Shown one piece after another: positions 8,053 to 14,520 of a stretch of 41,673 nt of DNA (position 1 is the stretch's first letter; every line of letters begins with the position of its first letter). Under the pieces are notes generated by a model. That model was given only the letters and a program-made list of their open reading frames with translations. It was not told the origin of the DNA and made no database searches. Location: positions 1 to 41,673 of the forward strand of contig JAEUQF010000325.1 of NCBI GenBank assembly GCA_016789745.1, read 5' to 3'. This DNA comes from Bryobacterales bacterium. Lineage in GTDB: Bacteria > Acidobacteriota > Terriglobia > Bryobacterales > Bryobacteraceae. A program made the position numbers and the translations under genes.

Positions 8053-9139
8053 ACCTTTCTGCCGCCACCGGCGGCTTCCTGTACTTCCTGTTCCTGATCG
8101 TGTTGGACGCCGGAATCCGTTGGGGTCTTTCCGCCGTCAAGAAATGGTGAAGAAGATCGAAGTGAGACGATCCGTCAGAGAGCGGTTCTGAAGGTTCTTC
8201 ACTTCGGACATAATGACCTGCCTGAGTGGTTGTTATAGGTGATCCCTCCAGTTGCCCGCGCACCGACTCACGGAAGAGGCCGTTCAAGTCCGCTTGAATG
8301 ATCCTGTCCGTTGCCGCTGCAACGCTCAACAAGTCGTCATAGCGTTCGGGCTTTCCACCGCGCTTCCTGATGAAACTGCGAACACCTTGAAGCCCCTTTT
8401 GCCGCCGTAACGCCAGCAGACCCCGAAGTTTGATCTCTTCGTCGAGTCCAAGATCGGCAAGCCGGGCTGCGGCGTCAGGAGATTGTGGGGCTGGCGGTAG
8501 CATGAAACGGTGTTCGGGAAAGGGCCGAAAGTCCTCCACCGTATCTATCAGGCGGTCGAGCGTAGACATCGACGACGGAATCTCAGCCTTTCGCAATCGG
8601 CACTCCACCCGCGTCAAGATCAACGGAGAGTCCGGTAGAATGATGCCGTCTTGTCGCCGCTCTTCGATCTTGTCATAGCAGACAAATTGCCTATTGCTCT
8701 TCCCGGCACCCCATTCCACGGTCAGAATTCCCTTGCGGTTGTGCCGATTCACGTGCTCAGCAAGTCGTCGGGCATTGAAGACACGGGCGTTTCGATAGAA
8801 CCACTCCACATCGACATGGGGAACATCGACAGCAAGATCAGCCCGCCGGATCGGAACGGCGGTGGGATTAGCGAAGATCGCCTTTGCCAGACTCAGCATG
8901 TCGGATGCGGACATTCGTGCCGTCCCTTCCCATTGAATCTGTCCAACCGTTGCAGCCCGATGGCGGGAGTTGAAGAACGGTTCGTAGAAATGACAAGTGA
9001 TGGGCAGTTTGGGTCCCACCTTGAAGGGTCGTGTTCGTGCGCCCGCTGGAAGTCTGCGTAATACGTCACGGACGTGTGCTTCGAATGCTGCCTCGAAGCA
9101 CACGTCCGCCGGTAGCTGGAAAAACAGCCGGTCGATCAT
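8042..9139 (-). CDS. Phage/plasmid-type replication initiation protein (rolling-circle-like)
   Basis: A 365-residue protein starting MIDRLFFQLP, with an AGAGGA ribosome-binding site. Features typical of the phage X/gene II-like and Rep_trans initiator families are seen: an RADLAVD segment (99-105), a CYDK segment (154-157), and RVECRLRK (177-184), which fits the R-x-E-x-R pattern of this group. Such proteins nick one strand at an origin and start rolling-circle replication. The nicking tyrosine cannot be assigned with confidence. It sits between the HTH gene (32 nt upstream) and the 83-residue gene, and its presence next to an integrase suggests the island can replicate or transfer after excision. 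The family call is by motif, not by search. Confidence 0.65.
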   Translation of the reverse strand: MIDRLFFQLPADVCFEAAFEAHVRDVLRRLPAGARTRPFKVGPKLPITCHFYEPFFNSRHRAATVGQIQWEGTARMSASDMLSLAKAIFANPTAVPIRRADLAVDVPHVDVEWFYRNARVFNARRLAEHVNRHNRKGILTVEWGAGKSNRQFVCYDKIEERRQDGIILPDSPLILTRVECRLRKAEIPSSMSTLDRLIDTVEDFRPFPEHRFMLPPAPQSPDAAARLADLGLDEEIKLRGLLALRRQKGLQGVRSFIRKRGGKPERYDDLLSVAAATDRIIQADLNGLFRESVRGQLEGSPITTTQAGHYVRSEEPSEPLSDGSSHFDLLHHFLTAERPQRIPASNTIRNRKYRKPPVAAERYAS

Positions 9140-9171
9140 TGAGGGTGTCCTCTGCCTATTCGCGGGAGTAC

Positions 9172-9408
9172 TTAGGCGGCAAAGCCAGACCCCACCTGCA
9201 ACCTCCTATAAACACGGATGAAAACGGATTCGGGAATGCGGAGCGTCGTGTAGGAGCGCCGGTACTTCGAGCGCTGCCGCGACCACTTGATGACGCCGGG
9301 TTCAGTCCAAAACATGCGGCGTGCTGTTTCGCGGGAAACGTTGAGACGGTCGGCAACTTCCTCGACCGTGTAGTGCTTTTCGTGGATGGTAAGGGTAAAT
9401 TCGCCCAT
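9172..9408 (-). CDS. Small helix-turn-helix protein (excisionase-like)
   Basis: A 78-residue protein starting at the ATG at 9408 (MGEFTLTIHEKHYTVEEV); a longer open frame exists, but this start has GGGAG at the right spacing and leaves a complete domain. Residues 13-35 (YTVEEVADRLNVSRETARR) form a MerR/excisionase-type winged helix-turn-helix, as in HTH_17 proteins. A small HTH protein between the integrase and the replication initiator fits a recombination directionality factor or a repressor. The gene starts 35 nt after the integrase stop, on the same strand, so all three may be transcribed from the integrase side. Confidence 0.7.
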   Translation of the reverse strand: MGEFTLTIHEKHYTVEEVADRLNVSRETARRMFWTEPGVIKWSRQRSKYRRSYTTLRIPESVFIRVYRRLQVGSGFAA

Positions 9409-9443
9409 ACGCTCCCGCGAATGGGCGTTCGGTGAGGCCGGGG

Positions 9444-10628
9444 CTAGCCGCTCTGCTTCATCCGTCGTGTGAGCGGGTCCCCGCTCCACACCCGGCGCAG
9501 ATGATCTTCGAGTCGCATCTGCCGCGCCTGAATCCAGCGCAAGTAATATCTCTCCGTCGTCTTGATCGACTTGTGTCCCAATAGCCGGGACACGCCATCT
9601 ATCGGTACGTCAGCCAAGATAAGTTCGACGGCAAAGAAATGCCGGAAACGATGAGGAGAACGATGCGGGAGTCCGGCAAGATCAAGCAACTTGCGGAGTC
9701 GGGAGAACCACTTCGATGCCCGCGTATGCAGTTTTCCTTCGCCGCTCCAGAAGAAATACGCTTCGCTGTCGTGCGGTGCCGCCATCAGGATATCCACCAC
9801 CCATTCGGGCACCATTGTCCACACGTCGCCGCCCGTCTTCTTCCGGTAGGTCATGATGCGGTTGCCCTGCACGGCTGATTTCTTCAACTTCACGACATCC
9901 GAAACAGCCAAGCCGGTATACCGCATCACGTAGGCGAAGGCGGCAGTCTGCTCTGCGATGGGCTGGCCTAAACGACCGTATTCATCCGGGAGGTTGGGCA
10001 AAGCAGCCCACACCTGTTCGAGTTCTTCGGGTGTGAACGGTTCCTTGGCTTCGTTATCGTTTTCAATCGGGTCCAAGCCGTCGGCAACATTCTTCGTGAT
10101 GAAGTCGGCGCGATTACAGTACTTAAAGAACGACTGAACAATCGACTGATCCCGGTCGCGGGTGGTCGAGGCTCCCTTCCAAGTCGCGATCCAATCCGTC
10201 AAGTCGGCGTGGCGAATCTCAGTGATGAACTGGTAGTTTCGAGGATTTGCTGCCATGAATGCGGCCATGCGGCTGAGCACGATCCTGATCTTGCGTTTGC
10301 GGTCTTCGCTTCGATTGGACTTCTTCGTCTCATAGTGCTTTAGGGCTTGCTCAATGGTGGTCCGCGTTTCGGCCACCAGAATGGGTGTCGGAGATTCTTT
10401 GTCGCGAATGATTTCGCATGCGCGCGCCCAATCGCGAACCCCATTTTGAGTGCGGGGATCGATCAGCCGTTTCGGGTCACCGTACCTGCCTTGGCCGTCA
10501 ACTCCCTCGAAGTGGATCGGGCAAGGCGGCTTCCTTGGGCACTTCTGGCCGGTCCGCTTGCCGTGGTAGGGGCACTTCCCGATGTGGCGGCGAAAGATGT
10601 TCAACACGCTCCAAGAATAGCAAAACAA
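9444..10628 (-). CDS. int: Tyrosine site-specific recombinase (integrase)
   Basis: A protein of 394 residues if the TTG at 10628 is used; a TTG at 10604 preceded by GGAG is an equally good start and would remove eight residues. The catalytic domain has Arg in YVMRYTGL (about 236), Lys in YRKKTGG (263-264), the H-x-x-R box in SPHRFRHFF (326-329), His in LLGHKS (352) and the nucleophile Tyr in TTERYYL (361), so all active-site residues are present. The N terminus has a Cys/His cluster (CPYH, KCP, PPCPIHF; about 19-40) that looks like a small zinc-binding motif, unusual for phage integrases. It lies directly beside the tmRNA 3' end, its probable attachment target. Confidence 0.93.
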   Translation of the reverse strand: MFCYSWSVLNIFRRHIGKCPYHGKRTGQKCPRKPPCPIHFEGVDGQGRYGDPKRLIDPRTQNGVRDWARACEIIRDKESPTPILVAETRTTIEQALKHYETKKSNRSEDRKRKIRIVLSRMAAFMAANPRNYQFITEIRHADLTDWIATWKGASTTRDRDQSIVQSFFKYCNRADFITKNVADGLDPIENDNEAKEPFTPEELEQVWAALPNLPDEYGRLGQPIAEQTAAFAYVMRYTGLAVSDVVKLKKSAVQGNRIMTYRKKTGGDVWTMVPEWVVDILMAAPHDSEAYFFWSGEGKLHTRASKWFSRLRKLLDLAGLPHRSPHRFRHFFAVELILADVPIDGVSRLLGHKSIKTTERYYLRWIQARQMRLEDHLRRVWSGDPLTRRMKQSG

Positions 10629-10630
10629 CC

Positions 10631-10649
10631 CTTACGTGAAACTTACGTG
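10631..10649. repeat. Direct repeat CTTACGTG, period 11 bp, in front of int
   Basis: CTTACGTG occurs at 10631-10638 and again at 10642-10649, one DNA turn apart on the same face of the helix. The pair sits between the integrase start and the tmRNA end, where arm-type integrase or excisionase binding sites, or an operator for int autoregulation, are expected. The function is inferred from position. Confidence 0.45.
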
Positions 10650-10694
10650 GGCCGTATCGCTTTTGTAACTTGTTGATAATGTTAGTAAAAATAG

Positions 10695-10740
10695 TGGTGG
10701 AGGCGGCGGGAGTTGAACCCGCGTCCGAGAAAGCCAAACC
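10695..10740 (-). other. Probable attachment site (3' end of tmRNA)
   Basis: The T-arm and acceptor part of ssrA, ending in an encoded CCA at 10697-10695, abuts the integrase. Islands of this kind recombine within the last tens of bases of the tmRNA gene and rebuild its 3' end, leaving a direct repeat at the far end of the island. The partner repeat is outside the window, so the exact core cannot be delimited. Confidence 0.55.
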
Positions 10741-11046
10741 TGAAAAGCCTACGTGTGTAGCTCGATTCTGTTGTTTCGGCAACCGATTCTGAATCGGCAA
10801 AATCCTCGGCCGCCTAGCCCGATTAATCTCGACCTGCTGCTCCGGACAGAAGCTCTCGGCCTATTCCGCAAAATTACACTCTTAAATTACGCGCGGACTC
10901 GTAACCCAGAGCGGCTACCTAAAATTAGGCAGCGTAAGCAAACTGCTGATTATTGGCAGTTGTGATTTTCCGATCGTTTAACGGGAGCTCGGAACCCGAC
11001 ACGCCTTCTCAAACTTGTACCAACCCGTCGAAGCCGTTACGCCCCC
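10695..11046 (-). ncRNA. ssrA: Transfer-messenger RNA (tmRNA), tag ANNQQFAYAA
   Basis: The minus strand begins GGGGGCG followed by the conserved TTCGACGGG and ends with GGTTCAACTCCCGCC, then CGCCTCC, A and an encoded CCA; GGGGGCG pairs with CGCCTCC (one G-U) to form the tRNA-like acceptor. The total is about 352 nt. The tag reading frame is at 10957-10925: GCC AAT AAT CAG CAG TTT GCT TAC GCT GCC TAA, encoding ANNQQFAYAA, a normal trans-translation tag ending in hydrophobic residues and AA. It rescues stalled ribosomes together with SmpB. The 3' end is the island insertion point, so any original transcription terminator has been separated from it; none is visible in the 65 nt that follow. Confidence 0.95.
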
Positions 11047-11069
11047 CCTTCAACAACTAGTCTAACATC

Positions 11070-11100
11070 TGGGGCCAAACCGCACTGCGATCCGGCCCCA
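11070..11100 (-). terminator. Hairpin between the cytochrome gene and ssrA
   Basis: TGGGGCC and GGCCCCA form a perfect 7-bp stem with a 17-nt loop, 14 nt after the cytochrome stop codon. There is no following T-run, so it may terminate weakly or stabilise the mRNA end. The gap 11047-11114 holds nothing else that I can see apart from the ssrA promoter region. Confidence 0.45.
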
Positions 11101-11114
11101 TTGCTTTAGACGTA

Positions 11115-11519
11115 TTACTTGATCTTAAAGGTTCCGTCCGCGTTCTTCTCGCGATGCGCGCCGTGGCAGCCGCCGCACGTGGCTACCGCCTTCTTGAAGC
11201 CGGCATCCGCCGCGTCCCAGTCGCCCGAGTTGATGGCCTTGTGAATGGCCGCGAACTCCGTGCCCGCCGTCTTCGAGTGGGCGATCGCATCATCGGCCTT
11301 CTTCGCCTTCCAGAACTTGTCCGACTCTTTAAACAGACCCTGCAGTTCCTTGGCGTCAGCAGCGCCACTGGCGTCCTTCGCCTTGATCTTCTTGCCCAGG
11401 CCCGAGCACGTCGGCCCGATCTTCTTCATGGCTGCAACGAACTTCGCTTCGTCCGCGGCCGCCCATGCCATGGCCGCCAGCGTCGCAGAGAGACAGATCA
11501 TAGAAAACAGCTTGCGCAT
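11115..11519 (-). CDS. Cytochrome c'-like haem protein, exported
   Basis: A 134-residue protein starting MRKLFSMICLS at 11519; an upstream extension lacks a signal and was rejected. A typical signal peptide (about residues 1-20, cleavage near AWAA) is followed by a helical domain and a haem c motif CGGCH near the C terminus (about 115-119). One C-terminal CxxCH in a four-helix protein of this size fits the cytochrome c' family, periplasmic haem proteins that bind NO/CO or carry electrons. The haem-attaching Cys and His are seen; the ligand function is family knowledge. It is monocistronic, divergent from the CBM9-like gene with 148 nt between the starts. Confidence 0.85.
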   Translation of the reverse strand: MRKLFSMICLSATLAAMAWAAADEAKFVAAMKKIGPTCSGLGKKIKAKDASGAADAKELQGLFKESDKFWKAKKADDAIAHSKTAGTEFAAIHKAINSGDWDAADAGFKKAVATCGGCHGAHREKNADGTFKIK

Positions 11520-11667
11520 TGTGGGAGTTTTCCTTCGCGAGAGTTTAGCCAAGCCACGCACCTGGCCTGGCTCGTGTATTCTATCTCACTGAATCCGTAC
11601 GGGGGTGTTCACTTTCGCTTGGTGTGGCCTCCGCCCCGCCGCTGCGTTAGGGTGGGAGTAGACCACC

Positions 11668-12435
11668 ATGCCTGCTCTTCGCGCGACCGTCGGACTGCTA
11701 CTGCTTACCGTACTTGCTCCTGCTGCGGATCCCCTTCGTTACGAGTGCCGCCGCGCGTCCGCCCCCGTGCGCATCGACGGCAAACTCGATGATCCCGCCT
11801 GGGAGGCCGCGCCCTGGACTGCCGATTTCGTCGACATCGAGGGCGATGCCAAACCGCGCCCCCGCTTCCGCACTCGCGCCAAGATGCTTTGGGATGATCA
11901 GTACTTCTACATCGCCGCCGAACTGGAAGAACCGCACGTCTGGGCCACGTTAACCAAACACGACGCTGTCATTTTTCACGACAACGACTTTGAGGTGTTT
12001 CTGAACCCCTCGGGCGATACCCTCAACTACTTCGAATTCGAAATGAACGCGTTGAACACCGGCTGGGATCTCTTTCTTCCGAAGCCTTACAAGAAACAGG
12101 GTAAGGCCGACAACAGCTGGGAAATCCCAGGACTCCGGACCGCCGTGCAGATACAGGGCACGCTCAATGATCCGCGAGATCAGGACCGCGGCTGGACCCT
12201 GGAGATCGCCTTTCCCTGGGCTGCCTTTGCCTCCAAAGCGCCCGTCAAGAGACCTAAGCCAGGCGAGTCCTGGCGCGTAAACTTCTCCCGCGTGGAGTGG
12301 CGCGTGGAGGTCCGCGACGGCCGCTACGTGAAACTGCCGGGGTTGAAGGAAGACAACTGGGTGTGGTCGCCGCAAGGGCTGATTGATATGCATGTGCCCG
12401 AAATGTGGGGCTATGTGCGGTTCGTCGCTCGCTGA
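11668..12435 (+). CDS. Secreted carbohydrate-binding (CBM9/DOMON-like) protein
   Basis: A 255-residue protein with an N-terminal signal peptide (about 1-20). The sequence IDGKLDDPAWEAAPW (about 36-50) and later DNDFEVFLNPSGD (about 104-116) and WTLEIAFPW are the signature of the CBM9-like family found in xylanases and in many stand-alone acidobacterial and Bacteroidetes proteins. The N-terminal D-G-x-L-D-D-P-x-W strand is diagnostic. It probably binds a sugar chain or other ligand at the cell surface; no catalytic residues are seen. A GGGAG ribosome-binding site precedes the ATG. The in-frame open stretch after its stop is listed separately. Confidence 0.85.
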   Translation: MPALRATVGLLLLTVLAPAADPLRYECRRASAPVRIDGKLDDPAWEAAPWTADFVDIEGDAKPRPRFRTRAKMLWDDQYFYIAAELEEPHVWATLTKHDAVIFHDNDFEVFLNPSGDTLNYFEFEMNALNTGWDLFLPKPYKKQGKADNSWEIPGLRTAVQIQGTLNDPRDQDRGWTLEIAFPWAAFASKAPVKRPKPGESWRVNFSRVEWRVEVRDGRYVKLPGLKEDNWVWSPQGLIDMHVPEMWGYVRFVAR

Positions 12436-12682
12436 GATTTGTTGCGTAAGAAGAGGCACTCCGGTAGCTATACGCGCCATATCGACGCCAACGGCAAGGG
12501 GACCTTTGAATCGCCTCTCGCCAGCAGCCTGGGGTCCACCATCAACACTGGGAGTCTGTTGACACCGGCACCCGGTCAGATTGCCGTGGATCTGTCATGG
12601 CCCAGGACGGGAGCGTGACGTGCGACGGACTCATGAGATCCGGTCGGGTTCAAGGAACAGTTCGGATCTGGATCGCCAGGCG
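12436..12682 (+). other. Gene-poor 247-bp gap with a 60-codon open remnant in frame with the preceding gene
   Basis: After the CBM9-like stop (TGA, 12433-12435) the same frame stays open for 61 codons to a TGA at 12616-12618 and reads like protein (for example HIDANGKGTFESPLASSLG). It has no ATG or ribosome-binding site and no hairpin after the TGA. It may be the tail of a decayed gene or of a former longer CBM9 protein. From 12619 to 12682 I see nothing. This is the only convergent gene pair in the window that does not overlap. Confidence 0.3.
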
Positions 12683-13375
12683 TTACAGATCGCGAATGGC
12701 GGCATCCAGCGCCTTCGGCCGGAACCCGAACGGGCCGGGGGCGCTCTTGAATTGAATGCGGCCATCCTTGTCGACCAGATAGAGCCGGTCCGGCCATCCC
12801 GTGTAGGCGCGCTCCACCGGGTTGTCCAGGCCATCGATCAGCGCCGGGATCTTGATTCCCAACTTGCGCACGCAAGACTCAGCGACGCCGAACCGCTCCG
12901 CTTCGCTCTTTGGCCTTGCGAAGATCACGTCATCCTTTACGTTTGACGGCAATTGCCAGAGATCGCTGGGATGCGCCTCTTCGATGTAGATGACGAAGAA
13001 CTCGGCCTTGTCGCGGTAGGTCTCGTACATCTGGTTGAGGGCGGGAACCTCCCGCCGGAAGGGTGGTCAAGTGTAGCTGCCGAACATCAACACCACGGGC
13101 CGTTTGCCGCGGAAATCCGATAGCCGCACATGCCCGGACTTATCGTGCCGCGGTAGTTCGAAATCAGGCGCCGTGTCGCCGATCGCCAACGTGCCGGCGC
13201 GCGCGCGGTTCCACATTGGCGGAAACGGCATTGCGTACATCGCAAATGGCGGCAGGCTCTTCATGTAGCGGCCGAACTCTTCGGGCGGTTGCGTCATCGC
13301 GCGATACGTTGTTCCCAGGAAGACCGCATAGATCGCGACCAGCAGAACCAGGGCAATGGCAACTCGGCGCAGCAT
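12683..13375 (-). CDS. Iodothyronine-deiodinase-like thioredoxin-fold selenoprotein (TGA = Sec at residue 103)
   Basis: Read as one 230-residue protein with an in-frame TGA at 13069-13067. Residues 1-30 are a membrane anchor or signal (VAIALVLLVAIYAVFLG). The AhpC/TSA-type start GDTAPDFELP leads to VVLMFGSYT-U-PPFRREV, then FFVIYIEEAHPSDLW. The GSxTUPPF and YIEEAHPSD blocks are signatures of type I-III iodothyronine deiodinases, where the TGA encodes catalytic selenocysteine. The frame is intact on both sides and coding quality does not drop. A SECIS-like hairpin follows the TGA. Bacterial homologues do not act on thyroid hormone; a redox or dehalogenation role is inference. It starts 13 nt after the FAD oxidoreductase stop, so both are likely one operon. 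Gene callers would split it at 13067 and 13030. Confidence 0.85.
13040..13069 (-). promoter_or_regulatory. Bacterial SECIS-like element directly after the Sec TGA
   Basis: On the minus strand TGA (13069-13067) is followed by 10 nt, then the perfect stem GGCGGG (13056-13051), loop AGGTT (13050-13046) and CCCGCC (13045-13040). The loop begins 16 nt after the TGA and carries GGT, matching the known pattern of bacterial SECIS elements, which bind SelB and recruit Sec-tRNA: stem shortly after UGA and a G (with U) in a small apical loop. The structure is seen; SelB binding is inferred. Confidence 0.7.
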
Positions 13376-13388
13376 GAATCAGCGAGCA

Positions 13389-14318
13389 TTATCCCGCAAG
13401 CCGCCGCGCCGCGGCTATGCCCGAAAGGCAGGCTCCTTCCACCCGCGGGCCGCCAAACGTATCACCCAATACAAGTAGCGGAGCGGGGTGCTGAGCCTCG
13501 GCGAACAACTGCGGCATCCGGCAAGCAGGACGTGCGTATCGCCATCGATGCAACTGCCACTCCGCTACCGGACTACCCAACCACGGCGACGCCGCCTGCA
13601 GTAACAACGCCGCAACCTGCTCCTGGGGGAAATCGAAGTGCTCTTGGGAAAACCGCGCACTGGCGTGGATGGTGAGCGCCGCTGGTCCGGACGAGATCCC
13701 CTTGTGCGTGTTGTCTGCAATCCATGCCACCGGACCGACTTCGAGTTGGACAAATCCTTCTGGCGGGAGCAGGCCCCCGCCAGTCAACACCGCCAGCAAC
13801 GCAAAGCACGGCTCATAGTTCGCTTCGGGCAAGGGTGGGAGCATTTCGCTATGTTCTCCCAGCAGCGCCGCCGATTGCGGCAGCGGCGCGGTCAACAGCA
13901 CCCGCGCGGTGTTCCACTGCTCGCCTGACGTGCTCACCACACGCCAACCCGCCGGGCCAGGCTCTACAGAAGCCACCGTCACCTGCGTGCGCACCTCCAA
14001 CTCTTGGGCCATGTGTTTGGCAAGCGCGTTCATGCCGCCGGCTGCCCGGTAACAAACCTCGCCGTCCTTCTCAAACCAGGCATCCACCAGGCTGGCCTGC
14101 CGCCATTGCGCTACCAGATTCCGAAACTCCGCATCGCGAGCCGTAAAGAACTGCGCCCCATGATCCAGCCTGCTTTCGCCGATGCGCCGCGTCGCCATGC
14201 GTCCGCCCACGCTTCGGCCCTTATCCAGGACCAGGCAGTTCCATCCATGCGATTTCAGGTACCTTGCAGCAGCCAGCCCGGACATTCCGGCACCCACAAT
14301 TAGACAGAACGGCTCCAT
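13389..14318 (-). CDS. Renalase-like FAD-dependent amine oxidoreductase
   Basis: A 309-residue flavoprotein with the dinucleotide-binding motif GAGMSGLAAARYL (8-20), an Asp/Glu-type ribose contact at VLDKGRSVGGRM, and a C-terminal FAD contact ALLVLGDTFGGPRVEGACLSG. This pattern is of the renalase and NAD/FAD-dependent oxidoreductase group (KGRxxGGRMATRR, then DHGAQFFTAR), which oxidise isomeric NAD(P)H forms or amines. No signal peptide, so cytosolic. It is the first gene before the Sec deiodinase-like gene (13-nt gap), suggesting paired redox roles. The ATG at 14318 lies 65 nt from the tRNA gene 3' end. Confidence 0.8.
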   Translation of the reverse strand: MEPFCLIVGAGMSGLAAARYLKSHGWNCLVLDKGRSVGGRMATRRIGESRLDHGAQFFTARDAEFRNLVAQWRQASLVDAWFEKDGEVCYRAAGGMNALAKHMAQELEVRTQVTVASVEPGPAGWRVVSTSGEQWNTARVLLTAPLPQSAALLGEHSEMLPPLPEANYEPCFALLAVLTGGGLLPPEGFVQLEVGPVAWIADNTHKGISSGPAALTIHASARFSQEHFDFPQEQVAALLLQAASPWLGSPVAEWQLHRWRYARPACRMPQLFAEAQHPAPLLVLGDTFGGPRVEGACLSGIAAARRLAG

Positions 14319-14383
14319 TGCTCAATGGGATGCCGCCTGTTGTCAGGCTGCGCTTTGAAATTGTGAGGGGTATCGGAAAGTTT

Positions 14384-14459
14384 GGTGGACGGCATGGGAT
14401 TCGAACCCACGACCCCCGCATTGCGAACGCGGTGCTCTCCCAACTGAGCTAGCCGCCCA
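14384..14459 (-). tRNA. tRNA-Ala (anticodon CGC)
   Basis: A minus-strand cloverleaf: acceptor GGGCGGC pairs with GCCGTCC, giving the G3-U70 wobble that specifies alanine; D-loop AGCTCAGTTGGGAGAGC; anticodon arm CCGCG-TTCGCAA-TGCGG with anticodon CGC (reads GCG); T-loop GGTTCGAATCC; discriminator A and encoded CCA at 14386-14384. Confidence 0.95.
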
Positions 14460-14480
14460 CGGCCTTGTTCCGACTTAACC

Positions 14481-14509
14481 AGTATACAACGCCCGGCGCG
14501 GGATACAAT
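14481..14509. promoter_or_regulatory. Back-to-back -10 boxes for tRNA-Ala and the methyltransferase gene
   Basis: TATACT on the minus strand (14486-14481), 22 nt before the tRNA, has TTGTAT 16 nt upstream. On the plus strand TACAAT (14504-14509) lies 12 nt before the methyltransferase ATG. The two promoters are interleaved within 61 bp between the genes. Both are good -10 matches; the -35 boxes are weak. Confidence 0.4.
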
Positions 14510-14520
14510 GAAGGTTTTCG

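Larger units (their letters stand above)
1..10694. mobile_element. Integrative genomic island inserted at the 3' end of ssrA (right part only)
   Basis: The segment left of the tmRNA gene carries, in order towards ssrA, restriction/defence-type genes, a phage/plasmid-like replication initiator, a small HTH protein and a tyrosine integrase whose 5' end lies about 65 nt from the tmRNA 3' end. A tyrosine integrase beside the 3' end of a tRNA or tmRNA gene is the classic layout of an island that recombines into that gene. The other attachment site, expected to be a repeat of the tmRNA 3' end, lies beyond the left edge, so the size of the island is unknown. Genes to the right of ssrA are metabolic or housekeeping, which places the boundary. 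The island assignment is inference from layout; the integrase and tmRNA are seen directly. Confidence 0.85.

Noticed and set aside
1..10694. Complete class 1 DISARM system
   Set aside because: The SNF2 helicase is DrmD-like but the methylase is Mod-like and DrmA, DrmB and DrmC genes are not in the window, so the name is not justified.
12433..12435. TGA of the CBM9-like gene as a second selenocysteine codon
   Set aside because: The frame stays open after it, but there is no hairpin with a G-containing loop at the right distance and no Sec-type active-site context, so I treat it as a normal stop.
12683..13030. Separate start at ATG 13030 for the downstream half of the deiodinase-like gene
   Set aside because: It would begin after the active-site motif and lacks a ribosome-binding site; the joined frame fits the family fold far better.
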